Assembly (NCBI GenBank): GCA_903822185.1
Contig: CAIJOA010000041.1
Span: 1-51,348, forward strand
Length of the DNA stretch: 51,348 nucleotides
Reading direction: 5' to 3'
Origin: an uncultured Rhodospirillales bacterium
GTDB lineage: Bacteria > Pseudomonadota > Alphaproteobacteria > ATCC43930 > CGMCC-115725
Made by a program: the position numbers and the translations under genes. Numbering within the stretch: the stretch's first letter is position 1; every line of letters starts with the position of its first letter. Below are positions 9,885 through 19,601 of this stretch, in pieces. A model generated the notes under the pieces. The model made no database searches and had not been told where the DNA came from. It worked only from the letters and a program-made list of their open reading frames with translations.

Positions 9885-11035
9885 TGGCAGGCGGTTTCGC
9901 GCTTTATATCCACTGGCCGTTCTGCAAATCGAAATGTCCTTATTGCGATTTCAACTCGCATGTTCGCGATAGCATCGACGCCGAGGCTTGGCGCACGGCG
10001 ATGCTGGCGGAGCTGGATCACTGGGCTCCCGCGCTTGCCGGCCGTCCGATCGAATCGATCTTTTTCGGCGGCGGCACACCTTCATTGATGCCGCCGGCGA
10101 TTGCCGCCGCGCTGATCGAACGTGCAGCACAACATTGGGCCTTCACGCCGGATATCGAGATCACGCTTGAGGCCAATCCGACCTCGGTCGAGGCGTCGCG
10201 CTTTCGCGACTTCCGTGCGGCGGGAATCAATCGCGTCTCGCTGGGCGTGCAGGCGCTCGATAACGCCTCGCTTAAATTTCTCGGCCGTGGTCATGACGCA
10301 TCCGAGGCGCGCGCCGCCGTCGCCTTGGCCGCCGATCATTTCCCGCGCTATTCGTTCGATCTCATCTATGCGCGGCCGGACCAGACCGTCGCTGCCTGGC
10401 AAAGCGAGTTGCGCGAAGCCTTGGCGATGGCCGGCGACCATCTCTCGGTCTATCAGCTGACAATCGAGCCCGGCACGGCCTTCGCGCCGGCCCATGCGCG
10501 CGGCGATTTCATCCTGCCTGACGACGATGTGCAGGGCGCGCTTTACGAGACGACGCAGGACATGCTCGCGGCAGCGGGCATGCCTGCCTATGAAATTTCC
10601 AATCATGCAAAGCCCGGCGGCGAAAGCCGGCATAATCTCGTTTATTGGCGCTATGGCGATTATCTCGGCATTGGCCCCGGCGCGCATGGCCGCGTCACGC
10701 TCGAAGGACAAAAGCGTGCCTACAAGAATCTGCGCGCGCCGGAGACCTGGATGAAGGCCGTACAACAGCGCGGCGAAGGTCTCGACGAGATCGTCGATCT
10801 CTCGGCGGAGGAACGCCATGTCGAGGCTTTGATGATGGGGCTGCGCCTCGCCGAAGGCGTCTCGCGCGACCGCTTCCGTGCCGAAACCGGCAGCGATCTT
10901 GAAACGACGCTCGATCCGGCGCGGCTGCAAATCTTAAGCGACGGAGACTTCCTCACGCTCAATGCGGCGGGCCTTCATGCAACGGCCGCCGGTCGCCAAC
11001 GTCTCAACGCGGTATTGGCCGCCCTGCTTCCTTAG
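9884..11035 (+). CDS. hemW: Radical SAM heme chaperone HemW
   Basis: Coproporphyrinogen-dehydrogenase-like radical SAM protein; characterised members bind heme and act as chaperones rather than as HemN. The 383-residue protein has the 4Fe-4S motif CKSKCPYC (Cys14, 18, 21), then FFGGGTPSLM, EANPTSVE, GVNRVSLGVQ-like GINRVSLGVQALDN, and a C-terminal HemN_C winged domain. The HemN-specific N-terminal extension is absent, which favours HemW. Its ATG shares a base with the TGA of the MBL gene, showing tight coupling. It ends tail-to-tail with the LppC gene, overlapping 4 nt. Confidence 0.94.
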   Translation: MAGGFALYIHWPFCKSKCPYCDFNSHVRDSIDAEAWRTAMLAELDHWAPALAGRPIESIFFGGGTPSLMPPAIAAALIERAAQHWAFTPDIEITLEANPTSVEASRFRDFRAAGINRVSLGVQALDNASLKFLGRGHDASEARAAVALAADHFPRYSFDLIYARPDQTVAAWQSELREALAMAGDHLSVYQLTIEPGTAFAPAHARGDFILPDDDVQGALYETTQDMLAAAGMPAYEISNHAKPGGESRHNLVYWRYGDYLGIGPGAHGRVTLEGQKRAYKNLRAPETWMKAVQQRGEGLDEIVDLSAEERHVEALMMGLRLAEGVSRDRFRAETGSDLETTLDPARLQILSDGDFLTLNAAGLHATAAGRQRLNAVLAALLP

Positions 11036-12294
11036 AAGCCCAAATCCTGGAAGGTCGCCGGGCCTTTATCGATGACGGTGCCGCCGGCGCGATGCACTTC
11101 CAACACGGCGAGGCCGCGTTGGACGAGGCCATTGCCGCGGAAGCGGAAGATGCCATCGAGGCCGGCGAAGCCGTTGGCGCTGGCGAGGGTCGCGTCTGTG
11201 AAATCGGCGCCGTTGGGTGAACGCGCTAGAACGGCGGCAAGCGCCATCGCGTCATAACCCAGCGTCGCGAGGCGTGGCGCCTTGGTCTTATAGAGATCGC
11301 TGTAATGTTGCTCGAACGCGGCGCGGGCTTCGGGCGGCGGGGCGGCATACCAGCCGCCTTCCAGCGCTGGCTCGGTGCCGAGGCCGGGTTCGTCCCAAAG
11401 GCCGGGGCCGAGATACTTCACCTTGTCCTGATCGATCTTGAAGAAGGGCAGTTGCGGCGCGAGCACTTTCAGGTGCGCCCCGCCTTCTGCCATGAACAAG
11501 GCATCGAAATCGACGCCCTGCTGGGCAAAGCGCTTAACCGCACTCGCCATGTCGTTTACCGACGAATCATAGAACTCGGTTCGCACCAGCGTCGCGCCGT
11601 TGGCGGTAATGGCATTCTGCACCGCGTCGGCGATGACCTGGCCATAGGCGGTGCGCGGCAACAGCGCGGCGAAACGGTCATGGCCGTGGCCATGCGCATA
11701 AGAAATCACGCGATCGACTTCCTGTCCCGGCAGGAAGCCCATGAGATAAACGCCTTGCCCGGCAAGCTGTGCCGCGGTCGAGAAGGCGATCACCGGCACG
11801 CGCGCGCTTTGCGCGATCGGCTTCACCGCTTCGACCTCGGCTTGCAGCAGCGGTCCAAGGATCAACTGCGCGCCGGCAGCGACGGCTTTCTGCGCGGCGT
11901 CGGACGCGCCGTTCGCGGTACCCTGGGTGTCGCGGGTCAGCAATTGCAGCCGCTCGTCGGCCAGATCGTAGAGCGCCATCTGCGCGGCATTGAGCATCGC
12001 CTGTCCCACGGCGGCGCTGGGGCCGCTCAGCGGCAACAGCATCGCGACGACGACTTTGCCCGATGTATTCGCGACAACCGGCGGCGGCGTCACTTGTGGC
12101 GGCGGTACGACATTGGGCACTTGTACGACCGGCGTCGGGGCGATGGGCGGCACGATCGCGGGGCGAACGACTTGCGGGGGCTGCTGCAGGCCCGTAGTTT
12201 TGGGCGGCACACAGCAAGCCAGCGTTAGCCCGGAGACGATCAGACATGCCGCGGCAGCGAGACGCGCAAAAGGCCGGCGGACATCAAGGGACAC
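11032..12294 (-). CDS. LppC-type lipoprotein (penicillin-binding protein activator family)
   Basis: A 420-residue secreted lipoprotein: hydrophobic signal at about 10-26 ending in the lipobox TLAC, then a Pro/Val-rich linker (about 35-75), then a periplasmic-binding-protein fold beginning KVVVAMLLPLSGPSAAVGQA. This is the layout of LpoA/LppC-like proteins that activate class A penicillin-binding proteins in gammaproteobacteria; the alphaproteobacterial members are less studied. The start is GTG at 12294 with GGAG 8 nt before it. It is divergent from rsmI, the usual alphaproteobacterial neighbour. Role in cell-wall synthesis is by family only. Confidence 0.87.
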   Translation of the reverse strand: MSLDVRRPFARLAAAACLIVSGLTLACCVPPKTTGLQQPPQVVRPAIVPPIAPTPVVQVPNVVPPPQVTPPPVVANTSGKVVVAMLLPLSGPSAAVGQAMLNAAQMALYDLADERLQLLTRDTQGTANGASDAAQKAVAAGAQLILGPLLQAEVEAVKPIAQSARVPVIAFSTAAQLAGQGVYLMGFLPGQEVDRVISYAHGHGHDRFAALLPRTAYGQVIADAVQNAITANGATLVRTEFYDSSVNDMASAVKRFAQQGVDFDALFMAEGGAHLKVLAPQLPFFKIDQDKVKYLGPGLWDEPGLGTEPALEGGWYAAPPPEARAAFEQHYSDLYKTKAPRLATLGYDAMALAAVLARSPNGADFTDATLASANGFAGLDGIFRFRGNGLVQRGLAVLEVHRAGGTVIDKGPATFQDLGF

Positions 12295-12377
12295 GCGCGA
12301 TCTCCGATAGGGATAAGCAGGCCGCGGAGCCTATCGAGGCATCTCCGGGAAGTAAACCGGAACCCGAGGCCGACGTT

Positions 12378-13223
12378 ATGCCCCGCTTCGCGCCGGGGCT
12401 TTATCTGGTGGCGACCCCGATCGGGAATTTGCGTGACATCAGCTTGCGCGCGCTCGATCTGCTCGGCACGGCCGATGTGATTGCCTGCGAGGATACGCGC
12501 GTTACGGCCAAATTGATGGCGCGTTACGGCTTCCACACGCCGCGCCTGCCCTATCACGAACATAACGCCGAACAGATGCGCCCCGTGCTGATCGACCGGC
12601 TGAAGGGCGGCGCGGTGGTGGCGCTGGTATCGGATGCCGGCACGCCGCTGATCTCCGATCCCGGCTACAAGTTGGTTCAGGCGGTGCATGCCGAGGGCAT
12701 TCCCGTCACGACTCTGCCCGGCGCGTCGGCGCCGCTGACCGCGCTGTTGTTATCGGGCCTGCCGTCCGACCGGTTCTTTTTCGCCGGTTTCATGCCGCCC
12801 AAGGAAACCGGCCGCAAACGGGAATTGAGCGCGCTCGTCGCCGTGCCCGGCACGTTGGTTTTCTTCGAAACCGCGCCGCGTCTTGCCGCGTCGCTTGCCG
12901 ACATGGCCGAAGTACTCGGCAATCGGCCGGCGGCGGTCGCGCGTGAACTGACCAAGATGTACGAAGAAGTGCGCCGGGGCACCCTCGAAGAATTGGCCGT
13001 GCATTACGACAGCGCGGGACCGCCCAAGGGCGAGATCGTCGTTGTGGTCGGCGGCCCACCCGAGGCCCCGCCGGTCGAGGCTGACGATCTCGATGCCGCC
13101 TTGAACGCCGCGCTGGCCTCGATGTCGATCAAGGACGCCAGCGCCGCCGTTGCGACGGCGACCGGTCTGCCACGGCGCGAGGTCTATCAGCGCGCGCTCG
13201 CTCTCGCTGGCCGTACCGAATGA
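12378..13223 (+). CDS. rsmI: 16S rRNA 2'-O-ribose C1402 methyltransferase RsmI
   Basis: SAM-dependent enzyme that 2'-O-methylates C1402 of 16S rRNA. The 281-residue protein begins [18 protein letters not shown] and shows [35 protein letters not shown] and [17 protein letters not shown], all characteristic of the family, followed by a C-terminal helical domain ending [23 protein letters not shown]. An in-frame extension to 12246 would run through the divergent LppC start and was rejected; a non-ATG start a little upstream of 12378 is possible because no good ribosome binding site precedes this ATG. It overlaps yraN by 4 nt. Confidence 0.95.
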   Translation: MPRFAPGLYLVATPIGNLRDISLRALDLLGTADVIACEDTRVTAKLMARYGFHTPRLPYHEHNAEQMRPVLIDRLKGGAVVALVSDAGTPLISDPGYKLVQAVHAEGIPVTTLPGASAPLTALLLSGLPSDRFFFAGFMPPKETGRKRELSALVAVPGTLVFFETAPRLAASLADMAEVLGNRPAAVARELTKMYEEVRRGTLEELAVHYDSAGPPKGEIVVVVGGPPEAPPVEADDLDAALNAALASMSIKDASAAVATATGLPRREVYQRALALAGRTE

Positions 13224-13585
13224 GCGATCCGCGCCGGCGCGCTGCCGAGCGGCGCGGTCACCTCGCCGAACGACTGTGCCTCTGGCATCTGCGCTTGAGG
13301 GGTTATCGCATTCTCGCGCGGCGCTATCGCACGCCGGTGGGCGAGATCGATCTCATCGCCCGACGCGGGCAGGTGTTGGCGGCGATCGAAGTTAAGGCAC
13401 GCGGCGATTTCGATACTGCGGGTCAGTCGATCGGTCCACGCCAGCGCCGGCGCATCACCCGTGCGCTGGAACATTTCCTCAGCGGCCGTCCCGACCTCGC
13501 CATGCTGGCGGCGCGCTTCGATGTGATGCTGGTCGCGCCCCGCGCCTGGCCACGGCATCTTGTCGATGCATGGCAGGCGGAGTGA
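13220..13585 (+). CDS. yraN: YraN/UPF0102 family nuclease-like protein
   Basis: A 121-residue basic protein with the endonuclease-like core seen in UPF0102: [25 protein letters not shown], then [10 protein letters not shown] and IEVKARGDF, giving the E...D...ExK pattern of the restriction-endonuclease-like fold. Biochemical role is not established for the family. The ATG overlaps the rsmI stop (ATGA), the common rsmI-yraN pairing. Confidence 0.93.
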   Translation: MSDPRRRAAERRGHLAERLCLWHLRLRGYRILARRYRTPVGEIDLIARRGQVLAAIEVKARGDFDTAGQSIGPRQRRRITRALEHFLSGRPDLAMLAARFDVMLVAPRAWPRHLVDAWQAE

Positions 13586-13674
13586 GTCATCACGCCGCCT
13601 TGAATAAGGCGCGATTGTCAAAGCCTATGCGATTACCTAGATTCTGTTACCCGCAGGGAAGAGGATCCACTCCC

Positions 13675-14427
13675 GTGAACGACCGCTCTAGCCTTCGCGT
13701 TGTTTTCTGTCTCGCCACCATGCTCGCTGCTTCCACGTCGCTCGGCGGTTGCGTGCCGATCATCATCGGTGGCGCGGCGGCCAGCGGCTATACGCTCGCG
13801 ACCGAGGATCGCACGCCGCAACAGATCGCGACCGATGCCGCAATCGCCGCCGCAGCTCATAAATACTGGGCCGATGCGAGCAGCGATCTTGCCCGCGATG
13901 TGTCGGCGACATCCTATGACAGCCAGCTTCTCATCACCGGTGTCGTGCCGAACGAGGCGATGAAGACCGAGGCGGAACGGCGCGCGCGTCAGATCGACAG
14001 CGTCAAACAAATCTACAACGAGGTTCAGATCGGTCAGCCGACGACCCTCGGTCAGGATGCGCGCGACAATGTCGTGTCCAATTCGCTGCGCACCAAGTTC
14101 CTGGCCGATTCGCAAGTGCGCTCGACCAACTACACCACCCATACGATCAACGGCATCGTCTATATCATCGGCTATGCGCGCAATGCGGCCGAACGCGATC
14201 TCGTGCTCAGCTATGCGCGCAATCTCTCGAACGTGACGCGCGTCGTCTCCTATATCCGCGTCGGCAACGAAGTCTCGACGCCCGCGACGTCGGGCTCGGG
14301 CTCCAATTCGAATTCGGGTGCGCCGCGTAACATCAATCCGCCGCAGCAACCGCTGTCGTCGGACGATATGTCGCCGTCTGCCGCGCCGATGTCACGCGAT
14401 TCCATCGAGGTAACGCCGCTTAAATGA
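13675..14427 (+). CDS. BON-domain outer-membrane lipoprotein
   Basis: A 250-residue exported lipoprotein. From the GTG at 13675 (preceded by GGGAAGAGG) it has a short signal sequence ending in the lipobox LGGC at about 22-25, then two BON domains (around 70-125 and 140-200), the second containing [28 protein letters not shown] Ser/Asn/Pro-rich tail follows. Two-BON lipoproteins such as DolP (YraP) help maintain the outer membrane, and in enterobacteria that gene is also near rsmI-yraN; I infer a DolP-like role. An upstream in-frame ATG at 13627 is possible but spoils the signal peptide. The stop overlaps gshB by 4 nt. Confidence 0.87.
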   Translation: MNDRSSLRVVFCLATMLAASTSLGGCVPIIIGGAAASGYTLATEDRTPQQIATDAAIAAAAHKYWADASSDLARDVSATSYDSQLLITGVVPNEAMKTEAERRARQIDSVKQIYNEVQIGQPTTLGQDARDNVVSNSLRTKFLADSQVRSTNYTTHTINGIVYIIGYARNAAERDLVLSYARNLSNVTRVVSYIRVGNEVSTPATSGSGSNSNSGAPRNINPPQQPLSSDDMSPSAAPMSRDSIEVTPLK

Positions 14428-15365
14428 GTCTCGCTGTCGCCATCCAGATGGACCCGATCGAGTCCATCAACATCAATGCTGACTCGACCTTTATGCTGGC
14501 GCTCGAGGCGCAGGCGCGCGGTCATCGGCTTTATCATTATCTGCCGCGTCACCTGAGCCTTATCGACGGCCGCGTCATCGCCAAGGCACGGCGGCTGAAG
14601 GTCAAGCGTGTCGCCGGCCGTCATGCTGTGCTGGGGCCGGTCGAAACACTCGATCTCAAAACGATGGACGTGATCCTGATGCGTCAGGACCCGCCCTTCG
14701 ATATGGCTTACATCACCGCGACCCATGTGCTGCAGCATGTCAGCGACAAGGTGTTGGTGGTGAACGATCCGGCCAGCGTCCGCAACGCGCCCGAGAAACT
14801 GTTTGCGACCCATTTCCCGGGGCTGATGCCGCCGACGCTGGTGTCATCGGATCGCGACGAGATCGTCGCCTTTCGCAAGAAGCACAAAGACATCATCCTC
14901 AAGCCGCTGTTCGGCAATGGTGGCGCCGGTATCTTCCGCGTGACGCCACAGGACGAGAACTTCAACGCGATGCTGGAAAGCTTCGCTGCGTTTTATCGCG
15001 AACCGATCGTGGTGCAACGTTATCTGCCGGAAGTACGCAAGGGCGACAAGCGCATCATCCTCGTCGATGGCGAGCCTGTCGGCGGCGTGCTGCGCGTCCC
15101 GGCCAAGGGTGAGGCCCGCGCCAATCTCCATGTCGGCGGCACGGCGGTGAAGACGAAGCTGACGAAGCGCGAACGCGACATCTGCGCCGCCATCGGGCCG
15201 ACGCTGAAAAAGCAGGGGCTGATCTTTGTCGGCATCGACGTAATCGGCGACTACCTCACCGAAATCAACGTCACCTCGCCCACCGGGATTCAGGAAATCA
15301 ACCGGCTGGACGGCGTCGAGCTGGAAAAACGCGTCTGGGACGCGATCGAAGCCCGCCTTCGCTAG
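14424..15365 (+). CDS. gshB: Glutathione synthetase
   Basis: ATP-grasp ligase joining gamma-glutamylcysteine and glycine, the second step of glutathione synthesis. The 313-residue protein begins [22 protein letters not shown], a family-typical substrate-site start, has [31 protein letters not shown] for ATP binding and the C-terminal [17 protein letters not shown] block. Length is normal. It overlaps the BON gene (ATGA), ending the rsmI-yraN-BON-gshB run, and faces the small lipoprotein gene 3 nt away. Confidence 0.96.
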   Translation: MSLAVAIQMDPIESININADSTFMLALEAQARGHRLYHYLPRHLSLIDGRVIAKARRLKVKRVAGRHAVLGPVETLDLKTMDVILMRQDPPFDMAYITATHVLQHVSDKVLVVNDPASVRNAPEKLFATHFPGLMPPTLVSSDRDEIVAFRKKHKDIILKPLFGNGGAGIFRVTPQDENFNAMLESFAAFYREPIVVQRYLPEVRKGDKRIILVDGEPVGGVLRVPAKGEARANLHVGGTAVKTKLTKRERDICAAIGPTLKKQGLIFVGIDVIGDYLTEINVTSPTGIQEINRLDGVELEKRVWDAIEARLR

Positions 15366-15368
15366 GGC

Positions 15369-15782
15369 TTAAATCCCCGAACTGACCAGATGAGCCTTCA
15401 GCGGGGCGCTTTCATCACGGCAGGTCGCGGGGGCGGAGCCGCCGGCGAGGTTGCGCTGCCAGGTTTCGGTATGGGTCAGTTTGTAACTGCCCGCATCCTC
15501 GTAAAAGAACAGATTCAGGACGCAGTCGGCGGCGCGGTATTGCCATATCTCGGCCGGGGGCTCGTCGCGGCGCAGGTCGGGCTGACCCAGCATCGCCAGG
15601 ATTTGGGGCGGCTGTAGGCCGTTCAGTTCCTTGAGGGCCGGGACGTACGAACCGGGGCGTCCGATCGAGCCGATGGCGCCGGGACTATTCGCCGCACCCG
15701 GTGATGGCGATGCGCAAGCGCTGACCAGCGCCGCGGCCGCGACCACCGTCGTGAGGCCGGCAACCCGTCCCTTTAACCGCAC
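15369..15782 (-). CDS. Small hypothetical lipoprotein
   Basis: A 137-residue lipoprotein with a signal peptide ending in the lipobox VSAC at about 20-23 and a Pro/Gly/Ser-rich linker. The mature part reads LNGLQPPQILAMLGQPDLRRDEPPAEIWQYRAADCVLNLFFYED, similar in pattern to SmpA/OmlA-like domains, where a Leu-Gly-xPD turn precedes a strand. No function is known to me. It is convergent with gshB and divergent from the kinase gene. Confidence 0.75.
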   Translation of the reverse strand: MRLKGRVAGLTTVVAAAALVSACASPSPGAANSPGAIGSIGRPGSYVPALKELNGLQPPQILAMLGQPDLRRDEPPAEIWQYRAADCVLNLFFYEDAGSYKLTHTETWQRNLAGGSAPATCRDESAPLKAHLVSSGI

Positions 15783-15924
15783 GAATACTCTCCCAAAATT
15801 CCCTCATTTGGTCCACCACCAGCCCTGGATTTCACTCGGTGAACGCAAAAGGCGCAGCCATCTCGCGCATGCCCACTAAACCACCCAATTCCGTGTAGTT
15901 AAAGCGCTTTCTTGCGAAAGCTTC

Positions 15925-15952
15925 TTGCTCCAAAGGCAAACCTCCCTATACT
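15925..15952 (+). promoter_or_regulatory. Candidate sigma-70-type promoter for the PfkB kinase gene
   Basis: TTGCTC (15925-15930) and TATACT (15947-15952) are separated by 16 nt, close to the -35/-10 consensus. A start site near 15959 would leave a leader of about 29 nt before the ATG at 15988. The match is visible; use in the cell is inferred. Confidence 0.5.
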
Positions 15953-15987
15953 CGCGCCGCAAGCTCAATCCCCAATTGGAATCTTTC

Positions 15988-16983
15988 ATGGCGGCACACA
16001 CCCTTGATGTCGTAGGCATCGGCAATGCGATCGTTGACGTTTTGGCGCAGGCCGATGACAGCTTCATTGCCGCCGAGAAACTGACCAAGGGCACCATGGC
16101 CCTGATCGATCAGGCGCAGGCCACGACCCTCTATGGCAAGATGAAAGCCAGCGTCGAAGCCTCGGGCGGTTCCGCTGCCAACACGATCGCCGGCGTCGCC
16201 TCGTTAGGCGGCAAGGCCGCCTATATCGGCAAGGTCGCCGATGACGCGCTGGGCAAGGTCTTCGCCCGTGATCTGCGCGCGACCGGCGTCCGCTACGAGA
16301 CGTCTCCGCTCAGCGGCGGCTCGGCCACGGCGCGCTGTCTCATCCTCGTGACGCCCGATGCGCAACGCACGATGAACACATTTTTGGGCGCCTCGGCCGA
16401 GTTCCAGCCGGGCGATGTCGATGGCGATCTCGTCGCCGCCGCCCAGGTCACCTATCTCGAAGGCTATCTGTTCGATCGCGATCTGGCGAAGGACGCCTTC
16501 CGCCAGGCCGGCGCTTATGCGCACAAGGCCGGCCGCAAGGTCAGCCTCACCCTGTCCGATCCGTTCTGTGTCGATCGTCACCGCGATGACTTCCGCTCGT
16601 TCATCCGCGATCACGTCGATATCCTCTTCGCCAACGAATCCGAAATTTGCTCGCTCTATCAGACCAGTGATTTCAAAGAGGCTGCTGCCGCCGTGCGCGG
16701 CGATGCCGAAATCGCCGTCCTGACGCGCAGCGAAAAAGGCGCGACGGTCATTTCGGCTCAAGGGCCGGTCGATGTCGCAGCGGCTCCTGTTTCTCGCGTG
16801 ATGGATACCACGGGCGCCGGCGATCTTTTCGCCGCCGGCTTCCTCTATGGTTTCACCCGCAACAACGATTTCGCGCATTGTGCGAAGCTCGGCGCGCTTT
16901 GTGCCGCCGAGATCATCTCGCATTTCGGTGCGCGTCCCGAGACGAAACTCAGCGATCTCGCGGCAAAAGCAGGGCTTGCCTAA
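15988..16983 (+). CDS. PfkB-family carbohydrate kinase, probable adenosine kinase
   Basis: A 331-residue ribokinase-fold kinase. It begins LDVVGIGNAIVDVLAQADD, has the substrate motif SGGSAANTIAGVASLGG, and near the C-terminus the anion-hole signature DTTGAGDLFAAGFLYG with the catalytic Asp. Alphaproteobacterial proteins with this opening are generally annotated as adenosine kinase, which makes AMP from adenosine; specificity cannot be proved by reading. The ATG at 15988 is chosen because homology starts there. typA follows after 9 nt on the same strand. Confidence 0.87.
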   Translation: MAAHTLDVVGIGNAIVDVLAQADDSFIAAEKLTKGTMALIDQAQATTLYGKMKASVEASGGSAANTIAGVASLGGKAAYIGKVADDALGKVFARDLRATGVRYETSPLSGGSATARCLILVTPDAQRTMNTFLGASAEFQPGDVDGDLVAAAQVTYLEGYLFDRDLAKDAFRQAGAYAHKAGRKVSLTLSDPFCVDRHRDDFRSFIRDHVDILFANESEICSLYQTSDFKEAAAAVRGDAEIAVLTRSEKGATVISAQGPVDVAAAPVSRVMDTTGAGDLFAAGFLYGFTRNNDFAHCAKLGALCAAEIISHFGARPETKLSDLAAKAGLA

Positions 16984-16992
16984 GCTTCTCCC

Positions 16993-18813
16993 ATGGAATT
17001 ACGAAACATCGCCATCATCGCGCACGTCGATCACGGGAAAACCACCCTGGTCGATCAGTTGCTGCGCCAAAGCGGCACCTTCCGGGTCAATCAACAGGTC
17101 CAGGAACGCGCCATGGACTCCAACGATCTGGAGCGTGAGCGCGGCATCACCATTCTTGCCAAATGCACTTCGGTGCAATGGAACGATGTCCGCATCAACA
17201 TCGTCGATACGCCCGGCCACGCCGATTTCGGCGGTGAAGTCGAACGCATCCTGTCGATGGTCGATGGTGTGGTCGTTCTCATCGACGCTGCCGAAGGGCC
17301 GATGCCGCAGACGAAATTCGTCCTCGGTAAGGCGCTGCGCCAGGGCCTGAACCCGATCGTCGTCATCAACAAGATCGATCGCTCGGATGCGCGTCCCGAC
17401 GATGTGCATAACGAGATTTTCGACCTCTTCGCCGCGCTCGACGCGACCGACGAACAGCTCGATTTCCCGACGCTCTACGCCTCGGGCCGCGCCGGCTGGG
17501 CCGTCACCGATCTCGCGCACGAGCGCAAGGATCTGATGCCGCTTTTCGATCTGATCGTAAAGCATGTGAAGCCGCCGGTTGGCGACACCACCGCGCCCTT
17601 CGCGATGCTGGTGACGACGCTCGAGAACGATCCCTATCTGGGCCGCATCCTGACCGGCCGCGTCCATAGCGGTATCGCCAAGGTCAACATGCCGGTGAAG
17701 TCGTTGTCGCGCGACGGCAAGGTGATCGAGACGTCGCGTCTGACGAAACTTCTCTCGTTCCGCGGCCTCGAGCGCCGCCCGGTCGAAGAAGCCGAAGCGG
17801 GCGATATTATTGCCATCGCCGGTTTCGCCGAGACGACAGTTGCCGATACGATCTGCACGCCGGAAGTCGATGCGCCGTTGCCCTCGACCCCGGTCGATCC
17901 GCCGACCCTCGCCATGACCTTCGCCGTCAATGATTCGCCGCTCGCCGGGCGCGAAGGCAGCAAGGTCACGTCGCGCATGATCGTCGATCGCCTCAATCGC
18001 GAAGCCGAAGGCAATGTCGCGATCCGCGTTCTCGAAAACGAACAACGCGACGCCGTCGAAGTCGCCGGCCGCGGCGAGCTTCAGCTTGGCGTGCTGATCG
18101 AAACGATGCGCCGCGAAGGCTTCGAGCTCGCGATCTCTCGTCCGCGCGTTTTGTTCAGGACCGACGAAAACGGCAGCCGGCTCGAGCCGATCGAAGAAGT
18201 CGTCATCGATCTCGACGAACCCTATTCGGGCGTCGTGGTCGAAAAGATGGCGCTCCGCAAAGCCGAGATGCAGGAAATGCGTCCGACCGGCGGCGGCAAG
18301 CAGCGTCTTGTCTTCCTCGCTCCGACGCGCGGCCTCATCGGTTATCTCGGCGAATTCCTTACCGACACGCGCGGTACCGGCGTCATGAGCCGCCTCTTCC
18401 ACAGCTATGGTCCTTGGCGTGGTCCGATCGAAGGCCGCCGCAACGGCGTGCTGATCTCGACCGCCTCCGGCGATGCCGTCGCTTACGCGTTGTGGAATCT
18501 CGAAGATCGCGGCCCGATGTTCATCACGCCCGGCACGCCCGTTTATGAAGGCATGCTGATCGGCGCGCATACCCGCGGCAATGATCTCGACGTCAATCCG
18601 GTCAAAGGCAAGCAGCTCACCAACATCCGCACCACGTCGAAAGACGAAGCGGTGAAGCTGACGACCCCGATCATCATGTCGCTCGAACAGGCGATTGCTT
18701 ACATCGCCGATGACGAACTGGTCGAGATCACGCCGAAATCGATCCGCCTGCGCAAGCGCTGGCTCGATCCGAACGAGCGCAAGCGCGAGAGCCGCAAAGC
18801 CGAAGCCCAGTAA
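16993..18813 (+). CDS. typA: Ribosome-associated GTPase TypA/BipA
   Basis: Translational GTPase of the EF-G family linked to ribosome assembly and stress growth. The 606-residue protein has the full GTPase set: [10 protein letters not shown] (P-loop), [13 protein letters not shown] and NKID, then EF-G-like domains and the BipA-specific C-terminal domain ending around [17 protein letters not shown]. Length is normal. It follows the kinase gene by 9 nt and is closed by a strong intrinsic terminator. Confidence 0.97.
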   Translation: MELRNIAIIAHVDHGKTTLVDQLLRQSGTFRVNQQVQERAMDSNDLERERGITILAKCTSVQWNDVRINIVDTPGHADFGGEVERILSMVDGVVVLIDAAEGPMPQTKFVLGKALRQGLNPIVVINKIDRSDARPDDVHNEIFDLFAALDATDEQLDFPTLYASGRAGWAVTDLAHERKDLMPLFDLIVKHVKPPVGDTTAPFAMLVTTLENDPYLGRILTGRVHSGIAKVNMPVKSLSRDGKVIETSRLTKLLSFRGLERRPVEEAEAGDIIAIAGFAETTVADTICTPEVDAPLPSTPVDPPTLAMTFAVNDSPLAGREGSKVTSRMIVDRLNREAEGNVAIRVLENEQRDAVEVAGRGELQLGVLIETMRREGFELAISRPRVLFRTDENGSRLEPIEEVVIDLDEPYSGVVVEKMALRKAEMQEMRPTGGGKQRLVFLAPTRGLIGYLGEFLTDTRGTGVMSRLFHSYGPWRGPIEGRRNGVLISTASGDAVAYALWNLEDRGPMFITPGTPVYEGMLIGAHTRGNDLDVNPVKGKQLTNIRTTSKDEAVKLTTPIIMSLEQAIAYIADDELVEITPKSIRLRKRWLDPNERKRESRKAEAQ

Positions 18814-18834
18814 ATTCTTCGTCTTTCAATGATC

Positions 18835-18875
18835 AAAGCCGGACGCTGTTATCGCAGTGTCCGGCTTTTTCGTTT
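18835..18875 (+). terminator. Intrinsic terminator after typA
   Basis: AAAGCCGGACGCTG and CAGTGTCCGGCTTT pair into a 14-bp stem (one G-T pair) with a 6-nt loop, followed by TTTTTCGTTT. This is a textbook rho-independent terminator 21 nt after the typA stop. Confidence 0.88.
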
Positions 18876-18939
18876 GTGCTGTGGAACATCCCCCTGAATC
18901 GCTGCGTTGAGTTCCCGCCTTTATGGATGGAGCAACATC

Positions 18940-19137
18940 ATGGCGGCTTATTCGAAAAGCGCGGGCAAGGATGTGAAGCGCGTGATGCGCAAGCGCAAAA
19001 AAGGGACGCTGAAAAGTGGTCCCGGCGGTAAGGGCGGCACGGTGAAGAGCCGAAAACAAGCCATCGCTATCGGCCTTTCCGAAGCCCGAAAAGAGGGCAA
19101 AAAAGTCCCGAAGAAAGCGAAAGCCAAGAAGAAATGA
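18940..19137 (+). CDS. Small Lys-rich protein, DUF6496-like
   Basis: A 65-residue, very basic protein. The core KRVMRKRKKGTLKSGPGGKG followed by VKSRKQAIAIGLSEARK matches the pattern of DUF6496 proteins as I know them, and the tail is a run of Lys/Ala. GGAG stands about 9 nt before the ATG at 18940. Function is unknown; the charge suggests nucleic-acid binding. It lies alone between the typA terminator and a family-B repeat. Confidence 0.8.
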   Translation: MAAYSKSAGKDVKRVMRKRKKGTLKSGPGGKGGTVKSRKQAIAIGLSEARKEGKKVPKKAKAKKK

Positions 19138-19175
19138 AATAACGTTCCTGATTACGACGGCGTGACGATCACGAG

Positions 19176-19270
19176 TCCCTCGACTTCGCTCGGGATGAGG
19201 AGAGATAGCGCGTTGCATGAATGACGATGCAGCGCACGGCATTAACCTCATCCCGAGCGAAGTCGAGGGA
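19176..19270. repeat. Intergenic inverted-repeat element, family B, copy 2
   Basis: A perfect 25-bp inverted repeat: the left arm starts TCCCTCGACTTCGCTCGGGA at 19176 and ends at 19200; the right arm is 19246-19270. The 45-nt centre contains TGCATG, GATGC and CGCAC in the same order as copy 1 at 7.0 kb. The arms of the two copies differ only at one C/T position. It occupies the gap between the Lys-rich gene and a small membrane-protein gene. Confidence 0.82.
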
Positions 19271-19421
19271 CGCACGTTTGTGCAGGCGTTCGGAAAACAT
19301 TGCCGCTCCTATGAAATCCCTATTTTTGTTCGCGTTTTCCCATCTCGATTCTTAATGCGCGAAGGGCCTTTTATCCGATGTGACGACGGCCTTCGCCGCC
19401 ATGCATCCAAAGGCCTTCGCG

Positions 19422-19601
19422 ATGGCGATCGAGAATCATACGAGACAGCCTGCGTCCGAACCGCAAGATGCGGAAGCTTTGCCTGTTGCGGGGTTGCCCG
19501 CGCTCGAGGACACGATTCTTGAATTAACGATGACGCTCAGCGGTATCGTCGGCGTGATCTTGCTGATCTTCGCCGGGTTGCGGCTCTTTGGTTATCGCTA
19601 G
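19422..19601 (+). CDS. Small single-span membrane protein, hypothetical
   Basis: A protein of 59 residues from the ATG at 19422 (AAAGG 7-11 nt before it); GTG 19380 and ATG 19401 are in-frame alternatives. The C-terminal half is one hydrophobic segment, MTLSGIVGVILLIFAGLRLF, ending in GYR, so it is a tail-anchored or single-span inner-membrane protein. No family recognised. Its stop overlaps the stop of the convergent HTH gene by 4 nt. Confidence 0.5.
   Translation: MAIENHTRQPASEPQDAEALPVAGLPALEDTILELTMTLSGIVGVILLIFAGLRLFGYR

Noticed and set aside
12246-12377. Upstream in-frame extension of rsmI.
   Set aside because: It would overlap the divergent LppC gene start and adds a low-complexity segment absent from the core family.
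16999-18570. A 523-codon open frame opposite typA.
   Set aside because: Complete overlap with a secure gene in antisense; composition is that of a codon-position shadow.
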